Below are positions 1-5,100 of a stretch of 5,100 nt of DNA, one piece after another. Where the stretch lies: the NCBI GenBank assembly GCA_002341815.1, contig DDOT01000055.1, positions 3,403 to 8,502 on the forward strand, given 5' to 3'. Both the position numbers and the translations under genes were made by a program. How positions within the stretch are numbered: the stretch's first letter is position 1; each line of letters starts with the position of its first letter. The notes under the pieces are model-generated. The model saw only the letters and a list, made by a program, of their open reading frames with translations, was not told the DNA's origin and searched no databases. Source of the DNA: Thiobacillus sp. UBA2487. Lineage in GTDB: Bacteria; Pseudomonadota; Gammaproteobacteria; Burkholderiales; Sulfuriferulaceae.

Positions 1-243
1 CTGAGTGGCAATCTGGAACGCATGCTCAAAGCCGCCGGACAAAACGTGCCATCCGGCAAGCCGATTCTGGAAATCAACCCGCGGCATGGGTTGATCGAAC
101 GCCTGAACCACGAAACCGACGAGCAGCGCTTTAGCGACTGGTGCAACATCTTGTTTGACCAAGCCTTGCTGGCGGAAGGCGGGCAACTGGAAGACCCTGC
201 CACATTCGTCAAACGACTGAATGCGCTGTGGGTCAATCTGTAG
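1..243 (+). CDS. htpG: Chaperone protein HtpG (Hsp90 family), C-terminal fragment
   Basis: Only the last 80 codons are present, entering in frame at base 1 and ending at TAG 241-243; the true start lies outside the window. The visible part is the C-terminal dimerisation domain of bacterial Hsp90. Recognisable stretches are [26 protein letters not shown], and the end [15 protein letters not shown] followed by [12 protein letters not shown], which closely parallels the E. coli HtpG ending (LLDQALLAERGTLEDP then FIRRMNQLLVS). HtpG is a cytosolic ATP-dependent chaperone that works as a homodimer; its ATPase domain is N-terminal and not in view. The ATG at 22 is an internal methionine and not a start, because the family similarity continues upstream of it to base 1. 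The gene converges on the minus-strand mutarotase gene, with a hairpin terminator 38 bases after the stop. Family assignment is secure; whether the whole gene is intact cannot be seen. Confidence 0.95.
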   Translation: MSGNLERMLKAAGQNVPSGKPILEINPRHGLIERLNHETDEQRFSDWCNILFDQALLAEGGQLEDPATFVKRLNALWVNL

Positions 244-280
244 TCGATCCGGCCTGCGCTTGACGCGAACGCACCAACAT

Positions 281-305
281 AAAACCGGGGCAAGCCCCGG
301 TTTTT
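281..305. terminator. Bidirectional rho-independent terminator between htpG and the mutarotase gene
   Basis: A perfect 10-bp stem, aaaaccgggg (281-290) and ccccggtttt (295-304), closes over the tetraloop caag. On the plus strand the stem runs into TTTTT (301-305), 38 bases after the htpG stop. On the minus strand it ends in TTTTATGTT, about 60 bases after the mutarotase stop. The GC core with A/T flanks on both sides is the usual form of a shared terminator between convergent genes. The structure is read directly from the sequence; its activity in both directions is inferred. Confidence 0.9.
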
Positions 306-365
306 ATGACTTACACGGGCTTGATTGATGCCAATATCGCCATCAACACCGTCACCAGTTATACG

Positions 366-1265
366 TTAATCTGCCCGCGCACTGATTTCAGCACGCAAGG
401 TATAAGACTCACCCGGCGCAACGGTAACGGTATCATCCGCGGCATTGCAGGTTTCAACGCAAACCATTTCGCGATATTCTTCCGGTTGCATATCAGAAAA
501 ACCAGCCGCTTTGTCAATCCATGGGTTCCAAACCACGGTGCTGTGACTACCCGCTTTGGCAATATGAATAGACCGGTCGCGAGCGTTGTCGTCAATCACG
601 CACGTTGATGTGGTGTTTACATAAACACGATCGGTTTCGCCGCCAAACACCACCGCACCATGTTGTGTAGCACGGGCAAAGTTTTGCACCTTGTCGAGGT
701 ATTCCACATTTTCCAAGCCCATCACACGGGTATTTTCGATATCGCCAACCCGGAAATACGTGTGCAAGGCTTGGGTGATGGTAAATGGCCGATCGCCTGT
801 GTTGCGTGTCACCAGTTCCATCACCAGCGTTTCGCCCATGGTGACCACCATTTCCAAATCGAAAGCGTGGTCCCAGATCGCGCGGGTTTCGGCATCGTCT
901 TTGATGCCCATGCGTACCACCAGCAAATCGCCATGCCAATCCGCGGCACGCAACTCCCACATGCGGGTGCGCACGAATCCATGCGCCGGCTTACCGGTTT
1001 CACCGGCGCCAAACCAGGGCCAGCAAACCGGCACACCGCCCCGCACCCCTTTTCCTGACTGATAAACCGCCGCACGACTAACCCAAAGCACCGGCTGATG
1101 CCCGGCGGGTTGCCATTCCAACACTTGCGCGCCTTGCAGCGCAATGGTTGCACGCGCATCCGGCGTACTGATACGCAGCACTGGCACTGAATTGCGATCA
1201 ATGATTTCAAGGGTACTCGTCAAGCCGAAACGGTCATTCAATACGGCAATATTTTGTTGCGTCAT
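366..1265 (-). CDS. yeaD: D-hexose-6-phosphate mutarotase (glucose-6-phosphate 1-epimerase, YeaD family)
   Basis: A cytosolic aldose-1-epimerase-fold enzyme expected to interconvert the alpha and beta anomers of glucose 6-phosphate and related hexose 6-phosphates. Numbered from the upstream ATG at 1271, the family motifs are RGGVPVCWPWFG (77-88), PAHGFVR (95-101), QALHTYFRVGDI (167-178), GETDRVY (211-217) and the stretch WNPWIDKAAGFSDMQPEEY (248-266) followed by CVET (271-274). By analogy with yeast YMR099c, H170 and E273 are the likely catalytic acid/base pair, with H97 in the pocket. Length (299-301 aa) is normal. Two in-frame ATGs are 6 bases apart (1271 and 1265). The Shine-Dalgarno AGGAG (1278-1274) is 8 bases from the 1265 ATG but only 2 from the 1271 ATG, so I chose 1265. 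This is the last gene of a minus-strand operon, 14 bases after the exporter stop, and is followed by the shared terminator. Substrate range within hexose phosphates is inferred. Confidence 0.93.
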   Translation of the reverse strand: MTQQNIAVLNDRFGLTSTLEIIDRNSVPVLRISTPDARATIALQGAQVLEWQPAGHQPVLWVSRAAVYQSGKGVRGGVPVCWPWFGAGETGKPAHGFVRTRMWELRAADWHGDLLVVRMGIKDDAETRAIWDHAFDLEMVVTMGETLVMELVTRNTGDRPFTITQALHTYFRVGDIENTRVMGLENVEYLDKVQNFARATQHGAVVFGGETDRVYVNTTSTCVIDDNARDRSIHIAKAGSHSTVVWNPWIDKAAGFSDMQPEEYREMVCVETCNAADDTVTVAPGESYTLRAEISARAD

Positions 1266-1273
1266 CCTCATCT

Positions 1274-1278
1274 CTCCT
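1274..1278 (-). promoter_or_regulatory. Ribosome binding site that decides the mutarotase start
   Basis: The minus strand reads acAGGAGagATGaggATG. AGGAG lies 2 bases before the first ATG (1271-1269), which is too close for normal initiation, and 8 bases before the second (1265-1263), which is near optimal. The site begins only 1 base after the exporter stop codon (TAA 1282-1280), as expected inside an operon. Confidence 0.75.
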
Positions 1279-1279
1279 G

Positions 1280-3073
1280 TTATGCGGATTGGTTATCTGG
1301 TTCTTCCTGTTGTTGAAGCGTCCACAATCGGTAATAGGCGCCCTGCTTGGCCAGTAGTTCACGGTGAGTACCGGTTTCAACAATACGCCCCGCTTCCATG
1401 ACCAAAATAGAATGGGCATCAACGATGGTGGACAAACGATGCGCGATCGTCATCGTGGTACGATTTTGCGCTATTTCCTTGAATTCTGCCTGAATATTCT
1501 TTTCGGTATGGCTATCGAGTGCTGAGGTTGCCTCATCCAGTATCAAAATCACCGGGTCCTTAAGAATGGTGCGCGCTATTGCCACCCGTTGTTTTTCACC
1601 ACCCGATAATTTGAGTCCTCGCTCGCCCACTTGGGTATCCCAACCCTTGGGCAGTGACTCAATAAACTGCAATATATGTGCGGCACGCGCTGCCTCAACC
1701 ACCTCTTCACGGCTGGCACTGGGTTTACCGTAAGCAATGTTGTAATAAATGCTGTCATTAAACAATACGGTATCTTGCGGCACAATCCCGATGGCACGTC
1801 GCAAGCTGGATTGGGTAACCTGCCGAATATCTTGTCCGTCAATCAAGATCATGCCGCTATTGACATCGTAAAACCGATAGCAGAGCCGGGCCAAGGTCGA
1901 TTTTCCAGAGCCACTTGCCCCCACCACCGCCACATTCTGCCCGGCGGGAATCACAAAGCTCACATCATGCAGCACTTCGCGCGCCGGATCATACGCAAAT
2001 CGTACCGCACGAAATTCAAGTTGTCCGCCCGTCAAACGCAACGCTTGTGCGCCGACTTCATCTGCCACTTCGCGATTGGAGCGCAAAATATCAAACAGTC
2101 GCTCGATATCGGTCAATGCCTGCTTGATTTCGCGGTACATTACCCCCAGAAAATTAAGCGGGATAAACATCTGGATCAAAAAAGCATTTACCATCACCAA
2201 ATCGCCAACCGTCAAGTGACCGGCCACTACCCCCGCCGATGCACGATATAACATGACCGTAACGGCAAGCGCAATAATGCTGGCCTGCGCCACATTTAAA
2301 AATGCCAGGGAAATTTGATTTTTAACGGCAGCAACTTCCCAATTTGCCAGATTTTGGTCGTAGCGTTCGGCTTCCCACGCTTCATTATTAAAATACTTTA
2401 CCGTTTCGTAATTCAACAAACTATCAATCGCCTTGCTGTTGGCGGCTGAATCCAGTTCGTTCATTTTGCGCCGCAAATGGGTCCGCCATTCGGTAATCGT
2501 CAAGGTCAGCGCAATATAAATTGCCAAGGCAACCAAGGTGATCGCCGCATAGATCCAGTCAAACTTGACCAGCAAAATTCCCGATACCATCAAAATCTCG
2601 ATGACCGTCGGCAGCACAGAAAACAACGTCATACTGATCAGCGATGAGATCGCTCGTGTACCTCGCTCGATATCTCGCGTAACCCCACCGGTTTGACGAT
2701 CCAGATGGTAGCGCAGCGACAAGCCGTGCAAATAACGAAACACATCCAGCCCCAGGCGGCGGATAGCACGTTGCGTGACTCGGGCAAAAACGATGTCACG
2801 CAAATCGGAAAACATCGTACTGGCGAGCCGTAAACCGCCATACGCCAAGAGCAAGGCCAATGGCACGGTTAACGGCGCCTGATTTTTACCCAGATGATCA
2901 ACGATGTGCTTAAGAACAATCGGAATCGCAACGCCTGCCAATTTGCCGGTAATCAGCAAGCCCAACGCTATGAGCACGCGCAGCCGATATTCCCATAAAT
3001 AAGGCAGCAGACGACCCAAGGTACGCCAGTCAGCCGGACCGGCCGGGCCAGAAGAAAAATGATGTGATCGCAT
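1280..3073 (-). CDS. atm1: Atm1-type ABC exporter, fused permease and ATPase (half-transporter)
   Basis: An inner-membrane homodimeric ABC exporter of 597 aa, close to the usual 600 or so of the Atm1/ABCB7/HMT1 group. The membrane domain (about 25-320) has six likely spans, near 32-52, 66-87, 145-170, 172-192, 255-277 and 289-312. Atm1-type signatures are NYETVKYFNNE (221-231) and FIPLNFLGVMYREIKQAL (303-320). The ATPase domain (about 350-590) has A-loop Y361, Walker A GASGSGKST (385-393), Q-loop Q433, signature LSGGEKQ (489-495), Walker B VILILDE (508-514) with catalytic E514, D-loop SALD (517-520) and switch H545, so it looks fully active. Known relatives export glutathione-derived compounds, some bound to metal; mitochondrial Atm1 supports cytosolic iron-sulfur protein assembly. 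The exact substrate here is unknown. MsbA is the main alternative, but the signatures favour Atm1. The ATG lies 12 bases after the mltF stop with no good Shine-Dalgarno, which suggests translational coupling. Confidence 0.92.
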   Translation of the reverse strand: MRSHHFSSGPAGPADWRTLGRLLPYLWEYRLRVLIALGLLITGKLAGVAIPIVLKHIVDHLGKNQAPLTVPLALLLAYGGLRLASTMFSDLRDIVFARVTQRAIRRLGLDVFRYLHGLSLRYHLDRQTGGVTRDIERGTRAISSLISMTLFSVLPTVIEILMVSGILLVKFDWIYAAITLVALAIYIALTLTITEWRTHLRRKMNELDSAANSKAIDSLLNYETVKYFNNEAWEAERYDQNLANWEVAAVKNQISLAFLNVAQASIIALAVTVMLYRASAGVVAGHLTVGDLVMVNAFLIQMFIPLNFLGVMYREIKQALTDIERLFDILRSNREVADEVGAQALRLTGGQLEFRAVRFAYDPAREVLHDVSFVIPAGQNVAVVGASGSGKSTLARLCYRFYDVNSGMILIDGQDIRQVTQSSLRRAIGIVPQDTVLFNDSIYYNIAYGKPSASREEVVEAARAAHILQFIESLPKGWDTQVGERGLKLSGGEKQRVAIARTILKDPVILILDEATSALDSHTEKNIQAEFKEIAQNRTTMTIAHRLSTIVDAHSILVMEAGRIVETGTHRELLAKQGAYYRLWTLQQQEEPDNQSA

Positions 3074-3085
3074 GCTTATCAGGTA

Positions 3086-4468
3086 TTAGTGATTTGTCTG
3101 GCTGGACAGGGGTACTTGCCACGCCTTTTCATATCGCCGGAGAATATCATAATATGTACGGACACTTTCGACAAAAATAACCGCTTCACCGCCGCGACAA
3201 TAACCATGGCGGATTTGCGCGTGATGACCTGGCGCAGACAGTTTCGGCAAGGTTTGTTTGACATCACACCACAAGCGCGGATTCAACTGCCGTTCCAATG
3301 CCAAACTACGCGCATCATCCAGATGTCCTTGCCCTTGATTATAAGCGGCTAATGCCATCCAGACCCGATCCGCATCGTCCACTTGATTACCCTGCTGATC
3401 CATTAATGTTTGCAAATAACGCGCTCCGCCCAACACACTCTGCTGCGCATCCAAACGATCATCTACCCCCATTTTGTCAGCGGTATCCGTGGTCATCATC
3501 ATCATGCCGCGTACCCCGGTGGGCGAGGTGGCCTGTGGATCCCAGTGCGATTCCTGATAGCTGATGGCCGCCAACAAACGCCAATCGATGCCCGTGGCCT
3601 GCTGCGCCTCATAAAACACCTTACGATAACGGGGCAACACGTCGTGCATACGCTGCAAAATACCACTGATGTCTTCATCTTCAAGCCGGTTGGTATAGCC
3701 GTAATATCGATCAATGATTTGTTTCAGCCGACCGTCCTGCGTGATGCCGGCAAAAAAATCGTTAATTTGTTTACGCAACAAAGGACTGCCATTTTGCGGC
3801 AACATCCAGGCCAAATTGGATGCCGGAGGCAATGTAAATGCCACAGCCAAATTCGGATACAAACGGCGCGCCAGATCAAATGATGTCGAATCCACCACCG
3901 CCACATCCAAATCACCTTGTGACACCTGCTGCAACAACGCATCTTCCCAACCATTCGACACTTCCTGCCATTGCAATGCCGGCACTTGTAAACGCGCCGT
4001 GCGCAACGCATCAACATGCCAACTGCCCGCCACGGTCGCCACACGCAATCCCTGTAACTGGCTGCTGTTTTTAGGTGCGATGCCATCACGGCTCACCACC
4101 ACCACCTGCGATACGGGGTAATAGGAGTTACTAAACGCCACCTGATACAAATTATCGCGTGATGGAATCAAATCGGCCGCCACCAAATGCCCTTGACCAT
4201 GACGCAACGCATCCAATAATTCGGATACGCTGCCTTTGCTCACGTAAGTCACCGGATAGCCATACTGCTGGGCAAACAAATTAACCAAATCATTTTGCAT
4301 GCCAACCGGCTCACCATCGGCAGACTCAAATTGCGTGGCAGCACCATTGTAGGTCAATACAACCAATGGATGTTTGCTGTCCGGAAGCGGCAGATGCAAA
4401 ACAGGTTCCGCCGGTTTATGACAACCCGCCAGCAACAACAACCAAGACGCCAGTAACCAACGACGCAA
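3086..4468 (-). CDS. mltF: Membrane-bound lytic murein transglycosylase F (lipoprotein)
   Basis: Cleaves the MurNAc-GlcNAc bond of peptidoglycan non-hydrolytically, leaving 1,6-anhydro-MurNAc ends, in wall turnover. The N-terminus has RR at positions 2-3, a hydrophobic run and a lipobox L13-A14-G15-C16, so C16 is the expected lipidated residue. The next residue is His, not Asp, which favours outer-membrane sorting. Residues about 33-258 form a family-3 solute-binding domain, a regulatory module in MltF relatives. Residues about 285-440 form the SLT catalytic domain, with ISYQES (302-307) carrying the catalytic E306, SPTGVRGMMMMT (315-326) and AAYNQGQGHLDDAR (374-387). At 460 aa it is shorter than E. 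coli MltF (about 518). The start is TTG: no ATG or GTG lies between the in-frame upstream TAA and this codon, and later starts lose the signal peptide. AAGGGA is 6 bases upstream. It is the first gene of the operon. Confidence 0.95.
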   Translation of the reverse strand: MRRWLLASWLLLLAGCHKPAEPVLHLPLPDSKHPLVVLTYNGAATQFESADGEPVGMQNDLVNLFAQQYGYPVTYVSKGSVSELLDALRHGQGHLVAADLIPSRDNLYQVAFSNSYYPVSQVVVVSRDGIAPKNSSQLQGLRVATVAGSWHVDALRTARLQVPALQWQEVSNGWEDALLQQVSQGDLDVAVVDSTSFDLARRLYPNLAVAFTLPPASNLAWMLPQNGSPLLRKQINDFFAGITQDGRLKQIIDRYYGYTNRLEDEDISGILQRMHDVLPRYRKVFYEAQQATGIDWRLLAAISYQESHWDPQATSPTGVRGMMMMTTDTADKMGVDDRLDAQQSVLGGARYLQTLMDQQGNQVDDADRVWMALAAYNQGQGHLDDARSLALERQLNPRLWCDVKQTLPKLSAPGHHAQIRHGYCRGGEAVIFVESVRTYYDILRRYEKAWQVPLSSQTNH

Positions 4469-4474
4469 TACGCT

Positions 4475-4480
4475 TCCCTT
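4475..4480 (-). promoter_or_regulatory. Ribosome binding site supporting the TTG start of mltF
   Basis: The minus strand reads AAGGGAagcgtaTTG. The purine-rich AAGGGA sits 6 bases before the TTG at 4468-4466. An in-frame TAA lies a few codons upstream with no ATG or GTG between, so this site and the intact lipoprotein signal peptide together fix the rare start. Confidence 0.7.
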
Positions 4481-4513
4481 TCGAACTTAACACCCAAATC
4501 AATACCCAGCGGG

Positions 4514-4542
4514 CTTCTAATCTGTTGCAGAACCGGTTACAA
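4514..4542 (-). promoter_or_regulatory. Candidate sigma-70 promoter for the mltF operon
   Basis: On the minus strand, TTGTAA (4542-4537, 4 of 6 to TTGACA) and TAGAAG (4519-4514, 4 of 6 to TATAAT) are separated by 17 bases. Initiation would fall near 4507, leaving a leader of about 40 bases before the mltF start. The match is moderate and rests on position as much as sequence. It lies almost exactly on top of the tRNA promoter on the other strand. Confidence 0.4.
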
Positions 4543-4543
4543 T
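4515..4543 (+). promoter_or_regulatory. Candidate sigma-70 promoter for tRNA-Ser
   Basis: TACAAT (4538-4543) matches the -10 consensus at 5 of 6 positions, and TTCTAA (4515-4520) is a weaker -35 box 17 bases upstream. The -10 is followed by GTGCGGC, a GC-rich discriminator typical of stable-RNA promoters under stringent control. Initiation near 4550-4552 would leave only a few bases of leader before the tRNA 5' end at 4555. Stringent control is inferred from the discriminator only. Confidence 0.55.
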
Positions 4544-4554
4544 GTGCGGCTAAC

Positions 4555-4645
4555 GGAGAGGTGGCAGAGTGGTCGAATGCGCCTGACTCGAAATCAGGTA
4601 TACATGAATAATGTATCGTGGGTTCAAATCCCACCCTCTCCGCCA
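4555..4645 (+). tRNA. tRNA-Ser, anticodon CGA (reads UCG)
   Basis: A complete class II tRNA of 91 bases including an encoded CCA. The acceptor stem GGAGAGG (4555-4561) pairs with CCTCTCC (4635-4641), followed by discriminator G4642 and CCA 4643-4645. The D arm spans about 4564-4580. The anticodon stem CCTGA (4582-4586) and TCAGG (4594-4598) encloses CTCGAAA, giving anticodon CGA at 4589-4591 after U33. The long variable arm typical of serine tRNAs has stem ATACAT (4600-4605) and ATGTAT (4611-4616) over GAATA. The T stem GTGGG (4618-4622) and CCCAC (4630-4634) encloses TTCAAAT. All stems are fully paired, so the gene looks functional. No convincing hairpin-plus-T-run terminator follows closely. 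Confidence 0.98.
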
Positions 4646-4825
4646 GCCAATTCAAACCGATTATCCGGTGCTGTAAGCAACTTTCGTTAACTCGCGCGCA
4701 ACCCAACATAACGGACATGTGCTGCTTTGAATTTTTCGCAGTCATCGTGTTTGAACTTGCAACGCGACCGTTCGCCCGCCACGCCATCGGTACAACCGTA
4801 CGGAAATTAATCAGCGCTTTCCTGG

Positions 4826-4844
4826 CCCGATCTTTTCATGCATT
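4826..4844 (+). repeat. 19-base direct repeat, left copy
   Basis: cccgatcttttcatgcatt matches 5040-5058 (cccgatcatttcatgaatt) at 17 of 19 positions in the same orientation, 214 bases apart. Both copies are followed within a few bases by CGCG and a little later by ATCAC. The repetition is read directly; its role is unknown. Confidence 0.65.
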
Positions 4845-4933
4845 AACGCGCGCCATCACTTGCCTTTTGTTGCCTGTTGAAATTTATTTTTTGGGCGTAC
4901 AAATAACGATGTCACGCTCTCATGCAGGTTCAA

Positions 4934-4954
4934 TCTGTAACAAAATCCTGCGTG
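4934..4954 (+). repeat. 21-base perfect inverted repeat, left arm
   Basis: The arm begins tctgtaacaaaa and ends cctgcgtg; its exact reverse complement is at 5070-5090. The arms are separated by 115 bases, so the whole unit is 157 bases. No matching target-site duplication is visible outside the arms (left flank ttcaa, right flank gtgga). Confidence 0.85.
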
Positions 4955-5039
4955 AATATCAGGCGCGAACTTATGCAAGATCGGACAGGCATCCTGGCAT
5001 TATCCCATACAATACATGACATAACCAAATTCAACTTAA

Positions 5040-5058
5040 CCCGATCATTTCATGAATT
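5040..5058 (+). repeat. 19-base direct repeat, right copy
   Basis: Matches 4826-4844 with two mismatches (positions 8 and 16 of the repeat). This copy lies inside the inverted-repeat unit, next to its right arm, whereas the left copy lies outside the unit. Confidence 0.65.
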
Positions 5059-5059
5059 C

Positions 5060-5074
5060 GCGTGATGATCACGC
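5060..5074. repeat. 15-base palindrome abutting the right inverted-repeat arm
   Basis: GCGTGAT (5060-5066) and ATCACGC (5068-5074) are perfect reverse complements around a single central base, g5067. The right half overlaps the first five bases of the inverted-repeat arm at 5070-5090. The form suits a dimeric protein-binding site better than an RNA hairpin, since a one-base loop cannot close; this is inference. Confidence 0.6.
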
Positions 5075-5090
5075 AGGATTTTGTTACAGA
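5070..5090 (-). repeat. 21-base perfect inverted repeat, right arm
   Basis: Starts cacgcagg and ends gttacaga, the exact reverse complement of 4934-4954. Identity stops at both ends of the arm, with only a partial resemblance just inside (aatatc beside the left arm, atcatc when the right arm is read inverted). Confidence 0.85.
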
Positions 5091-5100
5091 GTGGAATTTT

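Larger units (their letters stand above)
4646..5100. other. Gene-free stretch after tRNA-Ser, holding several repeats
   Basis: No coding region here is convincing. The one long plus-strand reading frame starts inside the tRNA T-arm, resembles no family I recognise and is rich in low-information residues. The stretch holds a direct repeat, an inverted repeat pair and a palindrome (listed separately), and an AT-rich run with TTTATTTTTT near 4882-4891 that lacks a clear stem before it. It may be the start of a longer intergenic or accessory region that continues past the window. Confidence 0.6.

Noticed and set aside
311..355. 14-codon minus-strand frame (VTVLMAILASIKPV) between the mutarotase stop and the terminator
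   Set aside because: It is hydrophobic and neatly placed, but has no ribosome binding site and is too short to support without conservation data.
660..1062. Plus-strand reading frames of more than 120 codons opposite the mutarotase gene
   Set aside because: They are antisense shadows of a gene with clear full-length family motifs.
4366..4611. Plus-strand reading frame ending GEVAEWSNAPDSKSG
   Set aside because: This is a common false protein formed by translating tRNA-Ser, and its first part is antisense to mltF.
4655..4675. Possible tRNA terminator hairpin (accg / cggt)
   Set aside because: The stem is only 4 bp with no T-run after it, so it is too weak to call.
4416..4787. Minus-strand reading frame of 123 codons across the tRNA
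   Set aside because: It contains AERVGFEPT and similar residues, a well-known spurious translation of the tRNA-Ser antisense strand, and overlaps the mltF start.
4618..5019. Plus-strand reading frame of 133 codons after the tRNA
   Set aside because: Its ATG-equivalent start lies in the tRNA T-arm, and the opening MGSNPTLSA is the familiar false translation of a tRNA 3' end. The rest matches no family I know.
4934..5090. Complete insertion sequence
   Set aside because: The 115 bases between the inverted arms cannot encode a transposase, and no target-site duplication is seen.
4646..5100. CRISPR array
   Set aside because: Repeats occur only twice, at irregular spacing and in mixed orientation, and no cas gene is present.

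Overview
The window carries ordinary chromosomal genes of a Gram-negative bacterium, most likely a proteobacterium. The evidence is an outer-membrane type murein lipoprotein (MltF), an Atm1-type ABC exporter, an HtpG chaperone ending close to the E. coli form, and a tRNA gene that encodes its own CCA. Base composition is moderate. I lean towards a gammaproteobacterium or a related betaproteobacterium, but the sequence does not settle the genus.

Layout. Bases 1-243 (+) are the last 80 codons of htpG. A strong hairpin with T-runs on both strands (281-305) lies between htpG and the convergent minus-strand operon and probably terminates both. That operon fills 366-4468 and reads right to left: mltF (lytic transglycosylase lipoprotein, TTG start), then an Atm1-family ABC exporter 12 bases later, then a D-hexose-6-phosphate mutarotase (YeaD family) 8 to 14 bases after that. 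The tight spacing suggests one transcript, though the three products have no established common pathway. The 86-base gap between mltF and the tRNA (4469-4554) appears to hold two divergent promoters whose -10 and -35 boxes are interleaved over the same 30 bases. A complete tRNA-Ser(CGA) lies at 4555-4645 (+).

Bases 4646-5100 hold no gene I can support. This stretch does hold repeats: a perfect 21-base inverted repeat (4934-4954 / 5070-5090), a 19-base direct repeat with two mismatches (4826-4844 / 5040-5058), and a 15-base palindrome (5060-5074) against the right inverted repeat. Their position beside a tRNA gene fits a small non-autonomous or degenerate element, a dispersed intergenic repeat, or the edge of an integrated element, but no transposase, integrase or duplicated attachment site is visible.

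I found no clear sign of a new biological system. The repeat cluster after the tRNA and the interleaved divergent promoters are the most worthwhile things to check.
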